Virus record (IMG/VR): IMGVR_UViG_3300034092_000254
Span: 1 to 49,364 of that record
Source of the DNA: a virus
Strand: one strand, 5' to 3'
DNA: 49,364 bases
Under the pieces are notes generated by a model. The model saw nothing but the letters and a program-made list of their open reading frames with translations, was not told where the DNA came from and did no database searches. Shown one piece after another: positions 33,702 through 41,467 of this stretch. The stretch's first letter is position 1. Each line of letters opens with the position of its first letter. The position numbers were made by a program, and so were the translations under genes.

Positions 33702-34622
33702 TTACTCCTCGTCACTCCAAGCCTTCACCACGGAATCCAAATCCTTCTTGGTCACAGGTGCGGGCGCGGTCTTAGCGGGGCGCTTGATTGGCTCGTCGAT
33801 TGGGTCAGCTTTTACTTTAGCCATTGCCTTCTCTTCGTCTTCATCAAGCATCTTGCCCATAGGCTTAGGTGCTTCCAACTTAGCAGGCTTACCTGACATG
33901 TCAGCTTGGTATGGTGTCATAACTACCATCTTCAGCACTTCAGGAGTGCTAGCCACTTTGCTAGTCACAGCGTACTGCGTCTTGTTAATGTACTTAGTCG
34001 GCGTAAACAACACAGACTGGTTGTCATTGTCTTCGTTAAAACTAATTTGCGTTATAACGTAGTCCAAGCTCTTGCCGTTGTTGGACAAGTACTTAGAGTA
34101 GTTTTCAAACGTGTGCGTATTATCGCCTACGCTCTCACCAAACAAAGACTTGGATGCCAAGTTCATTTGGTAGACTGAACCTTCAAGTGATGTACCGAAG
34201 TCTTCTTCCAATACAAGCGCAATGCGGCGTGAATAGCGGCAAGCCTTAGAATTACCTTGGCCTGAGCCTTTGATATTCTGACCGCAACTATCGCAACGAT
34301 CTGCTTGTGGGTTAGCTGAGCCTGCATCGGGTGCACGCCCATCATTAGAGAAGCAATCAGGTGCAGTCGGCTCGGCATCAGGACTCCACTGTTTAGCGTA
34401 GAAGATACGGCCAACAGCAGGGGATGCGTTAACGATGACGGCATTCACGTTGCCTTTGACCTTGCCCATCTCTTCGCCGCCGACTGTCTTACGAAAAATG
34501 CCATTCTTAGGCACGATGCGTTTGACTCCGGTACGACCTGCGAGTTGTCGTGTAAGGTCGCTGACTCCTGCTGTTTGCAAGAAATCGGGGAGGTCTTCGT
34601 TGAGGATTGTAATGTTACTCAT
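33702..34622 (-). CDS. Zinc-finger phage protein, possible ssDNA-binding protein
   Basis: A 306-residue protein. Four cysteines, C90, C110, C113 and C128, in the contexts APDCFSNDGRAPDAG, RCDSCGQNI and KACRYSRRIALV, suggest a zinc-stabilised fold. The C-terminal 70 residues are Lys/Pro-rich and end in an acidic tail (DSVVKAWSDEE), a layout also found in SSB-type proteins. I recall the 'PDCFSNDG...C..C......G...AC' pattern from conserved phage replication-region proteins. The ssDNA-binding role is inference from the tail and from the neighbouring primase, HTH and helicase genes. Confidence 0.6.
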   Translation of the reverse strand: MSNITILNEDLPDFLQTAGVSDLTRQLAGRTGVKRIVPKNGIFRKTVGGEEMGKVKGNVNAVIVNASPAVGRIFYAKQWSPDAEPTAPDCFSNDGRAPDAGSANPQADRCDSCGQNIKGSGQGNSKACRYSRRIALVLEEDFGTSLEGSVYQMNLASKSLFGESVGDNTHTFENYSKYLSNNGKSLDYVITQISFNEDNDNQSVLFTPTKYINKTQYAVTSKVASTPEVLKMVVMTPYQADMSGKPAKLEAPKPMGKMLDEDEEKAMAKVKADPIDEPIKRPAKTAPAPVTKKDLDSVVKAWSDEE

Positions 34623-34624
34623 TT

Positions 34625-35047
34625 TCAGCTTTCTTTAGAACGTCTAACTACCACGGTGTATTCACTTTCGACATTTAGCCCCTTGGGGTAAAGGTCTGGA
34701 TTCTCAGCAAGAAAGTCTTTCATGTTTGTTTGATGAAGTCTTTTCTCTAACAGGCCAAATGCTCCGGTCTCTTCAATAAAACCGTAGATTGAATCCCAAT
34801 CGTTTGTCCAATACCGTGACTTAATTGAACGCATGATCGTGCCATGTGGGGTGCGAATGCTGTCGGCATTCATGTCTTTGCATACGTCGAGCATTTCTTG
34901 TGCTAACACTTTCATCTGCTCTTCGAGGTCTTGATCTTCGGCTTCAAACACTTTTTTGTTCGCCGCCCGCTTGTCGCGTATCTTGATATAGATTGAGGTC
35001 AATCTGTCCAAGTCTACGGAGGTGACTTTGTCTTCAACTTCTTCCAT
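34625..35047 (-). CDS. Conserved phage protein of unknown function, coiled-coil N-terminus
   Basis: A 140-residue protein with Shine-Dalgarno AGGAG on the minus strand. An N-terminal coiled coil (SIYIKIRDKRAANKKVFEAE) is followed by IRTPHGTIMRSIKSRYWTND and GFIEETGAFGLLEKRLHQTN. The pattern 'i.T..Gt......YwT.DW..f..f....ga..lleKR..q.n...fl.enpd..P.Gln' is familiar from replication-region phage proteins. Its layout loosely recalls Gp157-type proteins but I would not assign it. It is the first gene after the promoter and leader at about 35.1 kb. Confidence 0.65.
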   Translation of the reverse strand: MEEVEDKVTSVDLDRLTSIYIKIRDKRAANKKVFEAEDQDLEEQMKVLAQEMLDVCKDMNADSIRTPHGTIMRSIKSRYWTNDWDSIYGFIEETGAFGLLEKRLHQTNMKDFLAENPDLYPKGLNVESEYTVVVRRSKES

Positions 35048-35069
35048 CTGATTCTCCTAATAGTTAAAT

Positions 35070-35162
35070 GTGTTGCAATGACAGTTCACATAAAGCAGTG
35101 TGATTGTTTCAAAACATTTACAGTCAGCAACGGCGCTAACCCGTTGCCCATCATTGCAACAC
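35070..35162 (-). promoter_or_regulatory. Structured leader: 12-bp inverted repeat plus internal hairpin
   Basis: The 145-nt gap 35048-35192 holds gtgttgcaatga (35070-35081) and its exact inverse tcattgcaacac (35151-35162), 69 bp apart. Between them is a 7-bp stem, gcaacgg (35127-35133) with ccgttgc (35141-35147). Transcribed from the promoter at 35169-35196, these sequences would fall in the 5' leader, just upstream of the Shine-Dalgarno for the gene at 35047. It could be RNA structure, two operator copies or an origin element. Confidence 0.6.
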
Positions 35163-35168
35163 AACTCT

Positions 35169-35196
35169 AATGTAACACAACATTTGACATTGTCAA
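35169..35196 (-). promoter_or_regulatory. Putative sigma70-type promoter with palindromic -35 region
   Basis: On the minus strand TTGACA (35196-35191) is followed by 16 bp and TACATT (35174-35169). The -35 hexamer lies within the palindrome TTGACATTGTCAA (35184-35196), a likely operator position. It would drive the genes at 35047 and below. The -35 is perfect; the -10 matches 4 of 6. Confidence 0.55.
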
Positions 35197-36578
35197 GAGA
35201 CGTTTAAAAATTCTTCTCTGTACAAATCAATTATTTTGTTATGGTTCGCTACGTTGTTACGCAACAAAGCATATAAACGCTTCTCCGTTGGGCTTCCGTG
35301 TATGTGTACGATAGTCATTGGATTGCGTTGGCCGGGCCTGTCGATGCGTGCGTTTGCTTGCAGATACGTTTCGACACTGGAGGTGGGAGCGTACCAAATA
35401 ACAGTGTTAGCCGCAGTCAGTGTTAACCCGTGTGATGCCGCTTGCGGTTGAATAACAAGCACTTTAGGGTTATCCCGTGTCTGAAATTCTTTAACAATCT
35501 CTGCGCGTCTGTTAGCAGACACAGCCCCGTTAATGACATCGCATGTAATGCCATTCTTAATTAAGTATTTGGTTAACAACTCAATCGTGTGCGTGAACGG
35601 AACAAATACGAGCACCTTGTGGCTTGACTCGTCAATCACTTCCTTAATTACTTTGAGGCGATCAGATACATCAAACTCAATCACTTCGCCTGTGTCTGAA
35701 TACACTGCACCGCCTGAGATTTGCAAGAGCTTGTTGAGCTTTACTGCGGCGTTGATAGCCGTAATCTCTTCTCCTGCTGCCTCAATTAACATCTGCTTCT
35801 TGAGTATGTTGTAGTACTTCATCTGCTGTGGCGAGAGTGGAGCCTCTCTGTCGACTGCTGTAACCTCGGGCAAGTCAAGGCAGTCGGCTTTCTCAAACCG
35901 AATGGCAGGCTGAAGTATGTTGTGTACAGTTGCTTCCGCAGTGGGCTTAGGTATCCAACGATAGTCACTGATCTTGTGCATGACTGAATCGCGGAACTGA
36001 CCAAAGAAAGGTGATACACCCTTGGGGTTCACGAGCTTTGCCAATCCGTAAGCATCCACAGGCGACTGAGCCGCTGGCGTACCCGTCAACATCCACAGAC
36101 CCTTAACCACTTTGGTAATGTCCCGCATGGTTCTCCATCTGTCGGTCTGTGCGTTCTTGTACGCAGACGCTTCATCAATCACGATGAGATCAAACCCACC
36201 CGCCATGATTTCTTTCTTGACGATCTCAACGCCGTCAAAGTTAATAATGACAAACTCGGCAAGGCCGTTAATGATTTCTTTGCGCTTCTCTCTTCCACCG
36301 TGGGCTACAGCTACTGTGCGATGCAGAGCAAACTTAAAGAGATCTTCTTGCCATGCGGCCTTCATCACTGACAGTGGGCAGACAATAAGCACTCGGCTAA
36401 TTACTCCAACTTTCATCAAATAATCCACCGCCCAAATCACTGATGCGGTCTTGCCTGTGCCCTGCTCATTAAAGCAAAAGCTCTTGCGGTTGCCGATTAA
36501 AAATTCGGCGGTGGTCTTCTGATGATCGAACGGGGTGAAGCCGTGTGGTCGCGGCCAGTCATACTCTGATAGTTTCAT
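35193..36578 (-). CDS. SNF2-type DEAD/H helicase
   Basis: A 461-residue superfamily 2 ATPase. Motif I is NEQGTGKTAS (about 37-46), motif II VIDEAS (about 133-138) and motif III LTGTPAAQ (about 164-171). The C-terminal lobe has LVIQPQAASHGLTLTAANTV and motif VI QANARIDRPGQ. The 'ASHGLtL' and 'aR.dRpGQ' signatures are those of the SNF2-like branch found in phage replication modules. It probably remodels DNA or protein-DNA complexes during replication or recombination. It overlaps the upstream HNH-like gene by ATGA. Confidence 0.9.
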   Translation of the reverse strand: MKLSEYDWPRPHGFTPFDHQKTTAEFLIGNRKSFCFNEQGTGKTASVIWAVDYLMKVGVISRVLIVCPLSVMKAAWQEDLFKFALHRTVAVAHGGREKRKEIINGLAEFVIINFDGVEIVKKEIMAGGFDLIVIDEASAYKNAQTDRWRTMRDITKVVKGLWMLTGTPAAQSPVDAYGLAKLVNPKGVSPFFGQFRDSVMHKISDYRWIPKPTAEATVHNILQPAIRFEKADCLDLPEVTAVDREAPLSPQQMKYYNILKKQMLIEAAGEEITAINAAVKLNKLLQISGGAVYSDTGEVIEFDVSDRLKVIKEVIDESSHKVLVFVPFTHTIELLTKYLIKNGITCDVINGAVSANRRAEIVKEFQTRDNPKVLVIQPQAASHGLTLTAANTVIWYAPTSSVETYLQANARIDRPGQRNPMTIVHIHGSPTEKRLYALLRNNVANHNKIIDLYREEFLNVS

Positions 36579-36889
36579 TTCTTCTTACGTTCCTTGGCGC
36601 TTGTCTCAGTCACCAACTTGTGTTGTGAGTTACGCTTGAACGAGCGGTTGGCCGTTGGGGATTGCACCTTCGTGCCATCTTTGTTAGAACCACCCTTGCT
36701 CAGCGCCTTGACGTGGGCAATGTCCTTGCCTTCCCTAGAATCAGCTGTGCCATCCTTGTTCTTATCAGGATTCTTTTTGTCGTACTCATTACGGGCACGC
36801 TGACGCTCCATCCGGTCAGGCAACTCGCCACGCTTGACTTGCTGTTCGTATTCCTTTTTATAAGGTCGGGGTTTGTTTACGTAAGGCAT
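36575..36889 (-). CDS. Small HNH-like basic protein
   Basis: A 104-residue, very Lys/Arg/Asn-rich protein. EGKDIAHVKALSKGGSNKDG followed by SPTANRSFKRN resembles the core of small HNH nucleases (His59 and Asn81 in roughly the right spacing), but the usual Asp before the first His is Ala here. It lies between a RecB/Cas4-like nuclease gene and the helicase. Nuclease activity is plausible but unproven. Confidence 0.6.
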   Translation of the reverse strand: MPYVNKPRPYKKEYEQQVKRGELPDRMERQRARNEYDKKNPDKNKDGTADSREGKDIAHVKALSKGGSNKDGTKVQSPTANRSFKRNSQHKLVTETSAKERKKK

Positions 36890-36891
36890 AT

Positions 36892-37557
36892 CTATCCTTT
36901 GTTGTATTCACATTGTTTAACTGAACACCACTTACACAGTGGCCCTGTCTTGGGGTTCCACACCCCGCTCATGAATGCACCTTCAAGCCGCTCAATGTCG
37001 GGCAGTACTTTTTGTACATACACAGACTTCATTTTCGCACTATGTTCTGCTTTTACAAACTCTTTACTGACTACGAACATAAGCGCGGACTTGACCCGCT
37101 CGATCTCGGGGTACTTGGCAAACAGGGCGGCGGCAATCAGATCAAGCTGACCCATATCAGCGTAGCGTGCGTTCTTACTTGTCTTGTAGTCGACCGAGTA
37201 GGCCAGCTTCTTCTCGCGGTCTAAGATAACCAAGTCGGCAATCCCATGCCACCACACGCCTTCGGCTGAGAACTCGCAGGGCTGTAGGTCTTTGGTTAGT
37301 CCTAGTTTTACCTCGCAATGCTTCTCCCCGGGGATGGCGTTTAGTCTATCTAGAGAAGACTTAATGTATGCAAACTTCTCAGGTATCGGCTTGCTATCTC
37401 GAATGTATTCCTCGGCAACCGTGTGCATCTCTTTGCCGTACAGCGTAGCGGTTGTATCTCCCTCGATTACATCCTTGGCAACCTTGGTGTGGTAGTACTT
37501 CTTAGGGCACTGCTGAAAGGTCTTAAGACTGCTGAATGACCAAATTAACTGTTTCAT
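36892..37557 (-). CDS. Cas4/RecB-like PD-(D/E)XK nuclease with Fe-S-type cysteines
   Basis: A 221-residue protein from the ATG at 37557, which overlaps the sigma-like gene stop (ATGA). A start 120 nt further up lies deep in that gene and was rejected. Motifs in order: WSFSSLKTFQQCPKKYY (Cys17), LYGKEMHTVAEE (His45), GIADLVI (Asp108), YSVDYKTSK (Asp123, Lys125), MGQLDLIA (Gln137), and a C-terminal C208-x2-C211-x4-C216. One distal plus three clustered cysteines is the Cas4/AddB arrangement for a 4Fe-4S cluster. Predicted to be a DNA exonuclease in phage replication and recombination. Confidence 0.85.
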   Translation of the reverse strand: MKQLIWSFSSLKTFQQCPKKYYHTKVAKDVIEGDTTATLYGKEMHTVAEEYIRDSKPIPEKFAYIKSSLDRLNAIPGEKHCEVKLGLTKDLQPCEFSAEGVWWHGIADLVILDREKKLAYSVDYKTSKNARYADMGQLDLIAAALFAKYPEIERVKSALMFVVSKEFVKAEHSAKMKSVYVQKVLPDIERLEGAFMSGVWNPKTGPLCKWCSVKQCEYNKG

Positions 37558-38306
37558 AAGTCTTCCTTTGTGTACTTCTTCCAAATCTCTTTTGCATCCA
37601 TATCCCAAATGTCGGCTACCAATTCCTTTAGCTCTTGGTACATATCGGGCTTCTCTGTCTTCAAATTCTCTACCCATGGCGCATCTTGGAGTGCGGGTCT
37701 AAGCTCCCACCATAATTTGCGCTTCTTGGGCGTCAAGAAAGTTCCGCTAGTAAAAGCCCGCTCCTGTATTCCTTTTTCTATTTCTTTTTCTCGCTCTTCT
37801 CTAGCTTCTTTCCATCTTTTTTGTATGCTACGAAGTTCTTTTTTCTTATCTTCTGTTGTCTTATAGTAGTCTTCAGGCATCCATATTTGTCTTAGTATCT
37901 CGCTACGCTCCGGCTTCTTCATTTTGCGTAATGCTTTAGCTTCAATTTGCCTAATACGTTCCCTTGTTACAAACAACGCCTTCCCAATTTCTTCTAAAGT
38001 GTAGTCAGCATCCAATTCAATTCCAAACCGCATACGTAATACTTTGGATTCCCTTGGCGTAAGAGTGTCTAACATTTCTTTAACATGCTCGGCTAACTGC
38101 GCCTTGCATAGCTCTTCATCAGGGTCAATAGTTGGTTCTTCCTCGTATGGTAAGCATGGGAACTCAGGCAACATTGAATCTTCTTTGTACCCAAATAAGT
38201 AATACGTTTCGCGCAGTTCTTTGCTAGTACCTACCATCGTGCCATAGGGTATGGTCTGCCCTTTGTTTATTTTGCCGTACGGCCTGTTAGCTTTAGCAAG
38301 CGCCAT
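37554..38306 (-). CDS. Sigma factor-like protein carrying only region 4
   Basis: A 250-residue protein. Residues about 68-131 match sigma70 region 4: LDTLTPRESKVLRMRFGIEL, then ADYTLEEIGKALFVTRERIR and QIEAKALRKMKKPER. The last block is almost that of primary sigma factors such as RpoD. No region 2 or 3 is visible. The flanks are an unfamiliar N-terminus and a charged, Trp/Lys-rich C-terminal half. It could direct host RNA polymerase to phage promoters, or occupy the site of the host sigma domain; both are inference. It overlaps the DNA polymerase 3' end by 14 nt. Confidence 0.8.
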   Translation of the reverse strand: MALAKANRPYGKINKGQTIPYGTMVGTSKELRETYYLFGYKEDSMLPEFPCLPYEEEPTIDPDEELCKAQLAEHVKEMLDTLTPRESKVLRMRFGIELDADYTLEEIGKALFVTRERIRQIEAKALRKMKKPERSEILRQIWMPEDYYKTTEDKKKELRSIQKRWKEAREEREKEIEKGIQERAFTSGTFLTPKKRKLWWELRPALQDAPWVENLKTEKPDMYQELKELVADIWDMDAKEIWKKYTKEDL

Positions 38307-40110
38307 AGCTCTGTCCGTACCCTGATTCGCAGTTAAGCGGTAAATCCTTCGCCCACTTGGGGCGCATACGCATACACATCTCTACGTATTCTTGTGCAGT
38401 CTTAGCCTCGGCTTTCGGCGCTATGCAAGCAATCGCATCATGCACAGTCATCACAACCTTGTACTTCTTAGCGATCATTAGCATCTGCTCACCAATCACG
38501 ATACGAGCTAGAGCTTGGCATACGTTCTCAATCACCTTGCCGCCATAGATTCGGTTGGGGATGGTGGCTTTGCCTCGCTTGGTGTCGTACACCATCTCAG
38601 CTTTGCCTTCCTCACTCTGAAGCATGCGCAAGTTCGGATAACGCAGGTACAAACCATTGGGTAGAAGGATGCCGTTGTTTCCCTCGATCTTCAGTATCCC
38701 ATCCCTACCCAATCCCATTGCGCTATTACGCAGTATGGCTTCAAGGGCTAGGCCCGCTTTCTTCCAAAGTGCAGTAATTTTCGGATACGTAGTGCGGTAA
38801 GTGTCGATAATGCGTTTTGCTTCTTCCAACGTAATCGCCACGTTAAAGTTTTTGAGTTGCGCTTGGAACTTTGCCGCGCCCATCCCGTACCCGCACCCAA
38901 GGATAGTGGTCTTACCAACGAATCTCTCGTCTTTCGTAATCTCTGAGACGCTCTTGCCATAGATAGCAGATGCCATGATTTTGTATACATCCTCGCCCCG
39001 ATCAAATGCGTCTACCAAGTCGTCTTGTTCCGCAAGCCATGCTAGCGTACGGGCTTCAATCTGTGATGAGTCTGAGTCGATCATCACGTACCCTGTTGGC
39101 GCAAAAATGGCGTGTTTCAGGGGGGAGTTGCGTGGGATGTTTTGTAGGTTGAGCTTGTCATCACCGCCCCACCGCCCTGTGTGGGCGGCATAGTATCGCA
39201 AGGGAACTGGCATAAGTCCACGTTTGGCAATCCCAATAAACCTTTCGGTTCGCGTCTCCTCGATGGTCGACTTCGTGCCAAGGCGTGCGGCTACTAGGGC
39301 TTGTACTGCGGGGTTCTTATGCTCAAGCAATGCTTTAAACTCTTCGTCAGTTTTAGAGAAGGCGTAAGTCTCTCTGCCTGTGGTTAGGCTAATCTTCATT
39401 GGCGGTAAAGCACCAGCGGCTTGCAACATAATCGCAAACTTTTGGTTGCTCATCAAGTCGCCCTTTTCGTAAGCACCTAGCGCCATCGCCTTTAAATCCT
39501 GTACTGAATCTAAGTGGTCACCGAGCACTTGCAAGTCCAGCGCCAAAGACGGTTCTGTAAACATGCGTATGGTTAAGTCAATTAGCCGCAGCTCTATCTG
39601 TGGAAACCCTGCGCTCATATTGCCAAACAACTGCCATGTCAGGGCTACATCGTTCATGCAGTATTCGCCATACCTTAGTAACTGCTCAGGGGGAAAGTCG
39701 ATCCGTCTAAGGCCAAGGGCGTTCTCAACTTCCGTGCCCTTCTCACCTATGCCGTAGTACTGCGCTAGCACCTTGAGACTGCCCCCTACGTTAGTGCCAT
39801 GCAAGGCTCTGCCCATGGAGAGTGTGTCCAACCAACCCTTTGGTTTGATGTTGAAGTGCCAACTCAGGATTGCCCCATCGAATATGGCGTTGTGCGCTAG
39901 CGCCAATGAATTTGCCCAATCGAATTGTTTAAGGTACTCGGCAGTCTGAACCATCGTTCCGCTGAACCATTCTGGCTCACCATCATCTACCTGCACTGAT
40001 ACCCCTACGACATGGAACTGCGGGTCACGGATGTACTCTTCGGTAGTCTGCTTGGCAAACCCAACCTCGCGTGAGTAGAACGTCTCAAAGTCAACTGTTA
40101 TTATTTTCAT
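38293..40110 (-). CDS. DNA polymerase I-type (family A) replicative polymerase with 3'-5' exonuclease
   Basis: A 605-residue protein lacking the 5' nuclease domain. Proofreading motifs are VDFETF (Asp7, Glu9), AHNAIFDGA (Asn74, Asp78) and YCMNDVAL (Tyr150, Asp154). Polymerase motif A is DSDSSQIEAR with Asp347, the O-helix motif B is RFVGKTTILGCGYG (Arg396, Lys400, Leu404, Tyr408), and motif C is VMTVHDAI (His557, Asp558). The residue at the position of E. coli Phe762 is Leu404. It is the main phage replicase and is coupled by ATGA to the VRR-NUC gene upstream. Confidence 0.95.
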   Translation of the reverse strand: MKIITVDFETFYSREVGFAKQTTEEYIRDPQFHVVGVSVQVDDGEPEWFSGTMVQTAEYLKQFDWANSLALAHNAIFDGAILSWHFNIKPKGWLDTLSMGRALHGTNVGGSLKVLAQYYGIGEKGTEVENALGLRRIDFPPEQLLRYGEYCMNDVALTWQLFGNMSAGFPQIELRLIDLTIRMFTEPSLALDLQVLGDHLDSVQDLKAMALGAYEKGDLMSNQKFAIMLQAAGALPPMKISLTTGRETYAFSKTDEEFKALLEHKNPAVQALVAARLGTKSTIEETRTERFIGIAKRGLMPVPLRYYAAHTGRWGGDDKLNLQNIPRNSPLKHAIFAPTGYVMIDSDSSQIEARTLAWLAEQDDLVDAFDRGEDVYKIMASAIYGKSVSEITKDERFVGKTTILGCGYGMGAAKFQAQLKNFNVAITLEEAKRIIDTYRTTYPKITALWKKAGLALEAILRNSAMGLGRDGILKIEGNNGILLPNGLYLRYPNLRMLQSEEGKAEMVYDTKRGKATIPNRIYGGKVIENVCQALARIVIGEQMLMIAKKYKVVMTVHDAIACIAPKAEAKTAQEYVEMCMRMRPKWAKDLPLNCESGYGQSYGAC

Positions 40111-40418
40111 TTCTTAATTTCCAAGTTCATACAGTCTTCAATCACACGCTCTAGGTACGCAAAATTGTCTTCGCGGATAATCATGGGATGCCCACCGCTA
40201 CGCTGAATGTGGTCGAGGGCTTTGAGTTGGAGGGCTGTTGCCGCGCCCCTGCCTGCCTTTGCTTCGATAGCTACAAAGTGGCCGTTAATGCAACAGAGAA
40301 AGTCAGGAGTGCCACTGCTTCCATAGCCAGTACCGATGGGCATGGCATAGTAGATGTCGTGGGCTTTGAGGATTGCCTTGATCTTGGCTTTGACCTTGGC
40401 TTCAGGGGTTTGCGACAT
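40107..40418 (-). CDS. VRR-NUC domain nuclease
   Basis: A 103-residue single-domain protein of the PD-(D/E)XK superfamily. The core GSSGTPDFLCC (Asp39), HFVAIEAKAGRG (Glu52, Lys54) and LQLKALDHIQRSGG (Gln64) match VRR-NUC proteins of phages, which are stand-alone structure-specific nucleases. It sits between a Zn-finger protein gene and the DNA polymerase and probably acts on branched replication intermediates. Confidence 0.9.
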   Translation of the reverse strand: MSQTPEAKVKAKIKAILKAHDIYYAMPIGTGYGSSGTPDFLCCINGHFVAIEAKAGRGAATALQLKALDHIQRSGGHPMIIREDNFAYLERVIEDCMNLEIKK

Positions 40419-40839
40419 AAGACCTCTGATATGAAGCGTAGTTGTCCCAATATGCTTTGTCGAGAACTACATTTTTAACGCTACCAATTGCTACCATAGT
40501 GGTATCGCGGTCAATGATAGCGCCTTCCCTACTCCATATAATCTTAGGTACTGTATGCTCACCCTTAAGGAATTTTATGCCGTCTTCTGTGATGCGGTAC
40601 ATACCTGATCTGCGCTCGCCATGCTCGGCTAACCCAAACCATACCAATACACTGCAATGGGCTTGCGCTCTGTAAGGGGCTCGGCTTGATTGCCCATTAA
40701 CAATCGCGCCCCTTCCGGCTTCTACAAAAACCCAATCGTTTGCTCTACCAAGCATCGCAAGCATGTCGACTTTATGCTTGCACATCCGATGTGGATTCAT
40801 CTTTCTGATTTTCTGTTTGCACTGTGGGCAATGTTCCAT
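40402..40839 (-). CDS. Zinc-finger / winged-helix-like conserved phage protein
   Basis: A 145-residue protein. The N-terminal HCPQCKQKIRKMNPHRMCKH supplies Cys4, Cys7, His17 and Cys20 for a zinc site. The middle, WFGLAEHGERRSGMYRITED then GIKFLKGEHTVP, resembles a winged-helix segment with a beta wing. I recall this family from phage replication regions. It is probably a DNA-binding protein (inference). It is the first gene behind a strong promoter, with Shine-Dalgarno GGAG. Confidence 0.7.
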   Translation of the reverse strand: MEHCPQCKQKIRKMNPHRMCKHKVDMLAMLGRANDWVFVEAGRGAIVNGQSSRAPYRAQAHCSVLVWFGLAEHGERRSGMYRITEDGIKFLKGEHTVPKIIWSREGAIIDRDTTMVAIGSVKNVVLDKAYWDNYASYQRSYVANP

Positions 40840-40865
40840 CTAATTCTCCAGTTGTTTATGGAGTC

Positions 40866-40893
40866 AATATAGCACATCGCTTTACTTTGTCAA
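40866..40893 (-). promoter_or_regulatory. Sigma70-type promoter for the polymerase operon
   Basis: On the minus strand TTGACA (40893-40888), a 16-bp spacer and TATATT (40871-40866) lie about 27 nt before the ATG at 40839, which has a GGAG Shine-Dalgarno. It lies directly after the terminator at 40905-40928, so it starts a new transcription unit for the genes 40839 to about 35193. Confidence 0.8.
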
Positions 40894-40904
40894 TAGTACA
40901 GACG

Positions 40905-40928
40905 TAAAAAAGCCGCCCGTAGGCGGCT
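40905..40928 (-). terminator. Rho-independent terminator ending the 49-41 kb operon
   Basis: Minus strand AGCCGCC (40928-40922), a 4-nt loop, GGCGGCT (40917-40911) and a run of T residues (from 40911 downward). It follows the DUF3310 gene and the last copy of the 13-bp palindrome. Confidence 0.9.
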
Positions 40929-40938
40929 AGGATATACC

Positions 40939-40951
40939 CTAACATTGTTAG
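40939..40951. promoter_or_regulatory. Palindrome CTAACATTGTTAG, exact copy (3' end of operon)
   Basis: Exact match to the repeated CTAACA-W-TGTTAG site. It lies between the stop of the DUF3310 gene (40958) and the terminator (40928). Confidence 0.85.
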
Positions 40952-40957
40952 GTCGTT

Positions 40958-41467
40958 TTACTTCAGCATTGTGATCTCACGAGTCAGATACCACTGGGCT
41001 TTGCGCAAGTCTTCGAGCTTGTTGCCTTTGTGGTCGGCACGAGTCAGATACTTAATCACGTTGCCAATGTTGTAGTTGAGCTTCTTCGCTTCGATGAAGT
41101 CGATGGTCTCGATTCCACCTACTTTGTAATGCTCAGGGTGATCTACTGCATCAAACATTTCAATCTGCATGGGTGTGTTGGATGTAGTAATGGACACAGT
41201 TTTCCAATCGGCTATTGTCTCATCCATTATCTGCTTGTGCTTTGCCATTGCTTCTTTGGCTTTGGGCGTATCCATTAGCTCTCTTAGCGTAAGCGTCTCA
41301 CGCTTCTTCTTTACTACTTTGGCTTTCTTCTTCGCGTTCCACAGCACTGTGTATACGTACTGAAGTGCAACACCGATAGCATCTGCTACCTCCTGTGGTT
41401 TGGCCTTTGGGTTAGCGGCTACGTAGCTACGCACTTGTGCGGCTTTGGTTACTTTTTTGATTGTCAT
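40958..41467 (-). CDS. DUF3310 protein with N-terminal HTH-like segment
   Basis: A 169-residue protein. The C-terminal DHPEHYKVGGIETIDFIEAK and YNIGNVIKYLTRADHKGN followed by LEDLRKAQWYLTREI are the DUF3310 signature, common in phages as a stand-alone or fused domain of unknown role. The N-terminal 45 residues (AQVRSYVAANPKAKPQEVAD then AIGVALQYVYTVLWNAKKKA) look like a helix-turn-helix followed by a Lys-rich linker. It is the last gene before the terminator and overlaps the upstream gene by ATGA. Confidence 0.85.
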   Translation of the reverse strand: MTIKKVTKAAQVRSYVAANPKAKPQEVADAIGVALQYVYTVLWNAKKKAKVVKKKRETLTLRELMDTPKAKEAMAKHKQIMDETIADWKTVSITTSNTPMQIEMFDAVDHPEHYKVGGIETIDFIEAKKLNYNIGNVIKYLTRADHKGNKLEDLRKAQWYLTREITMLK

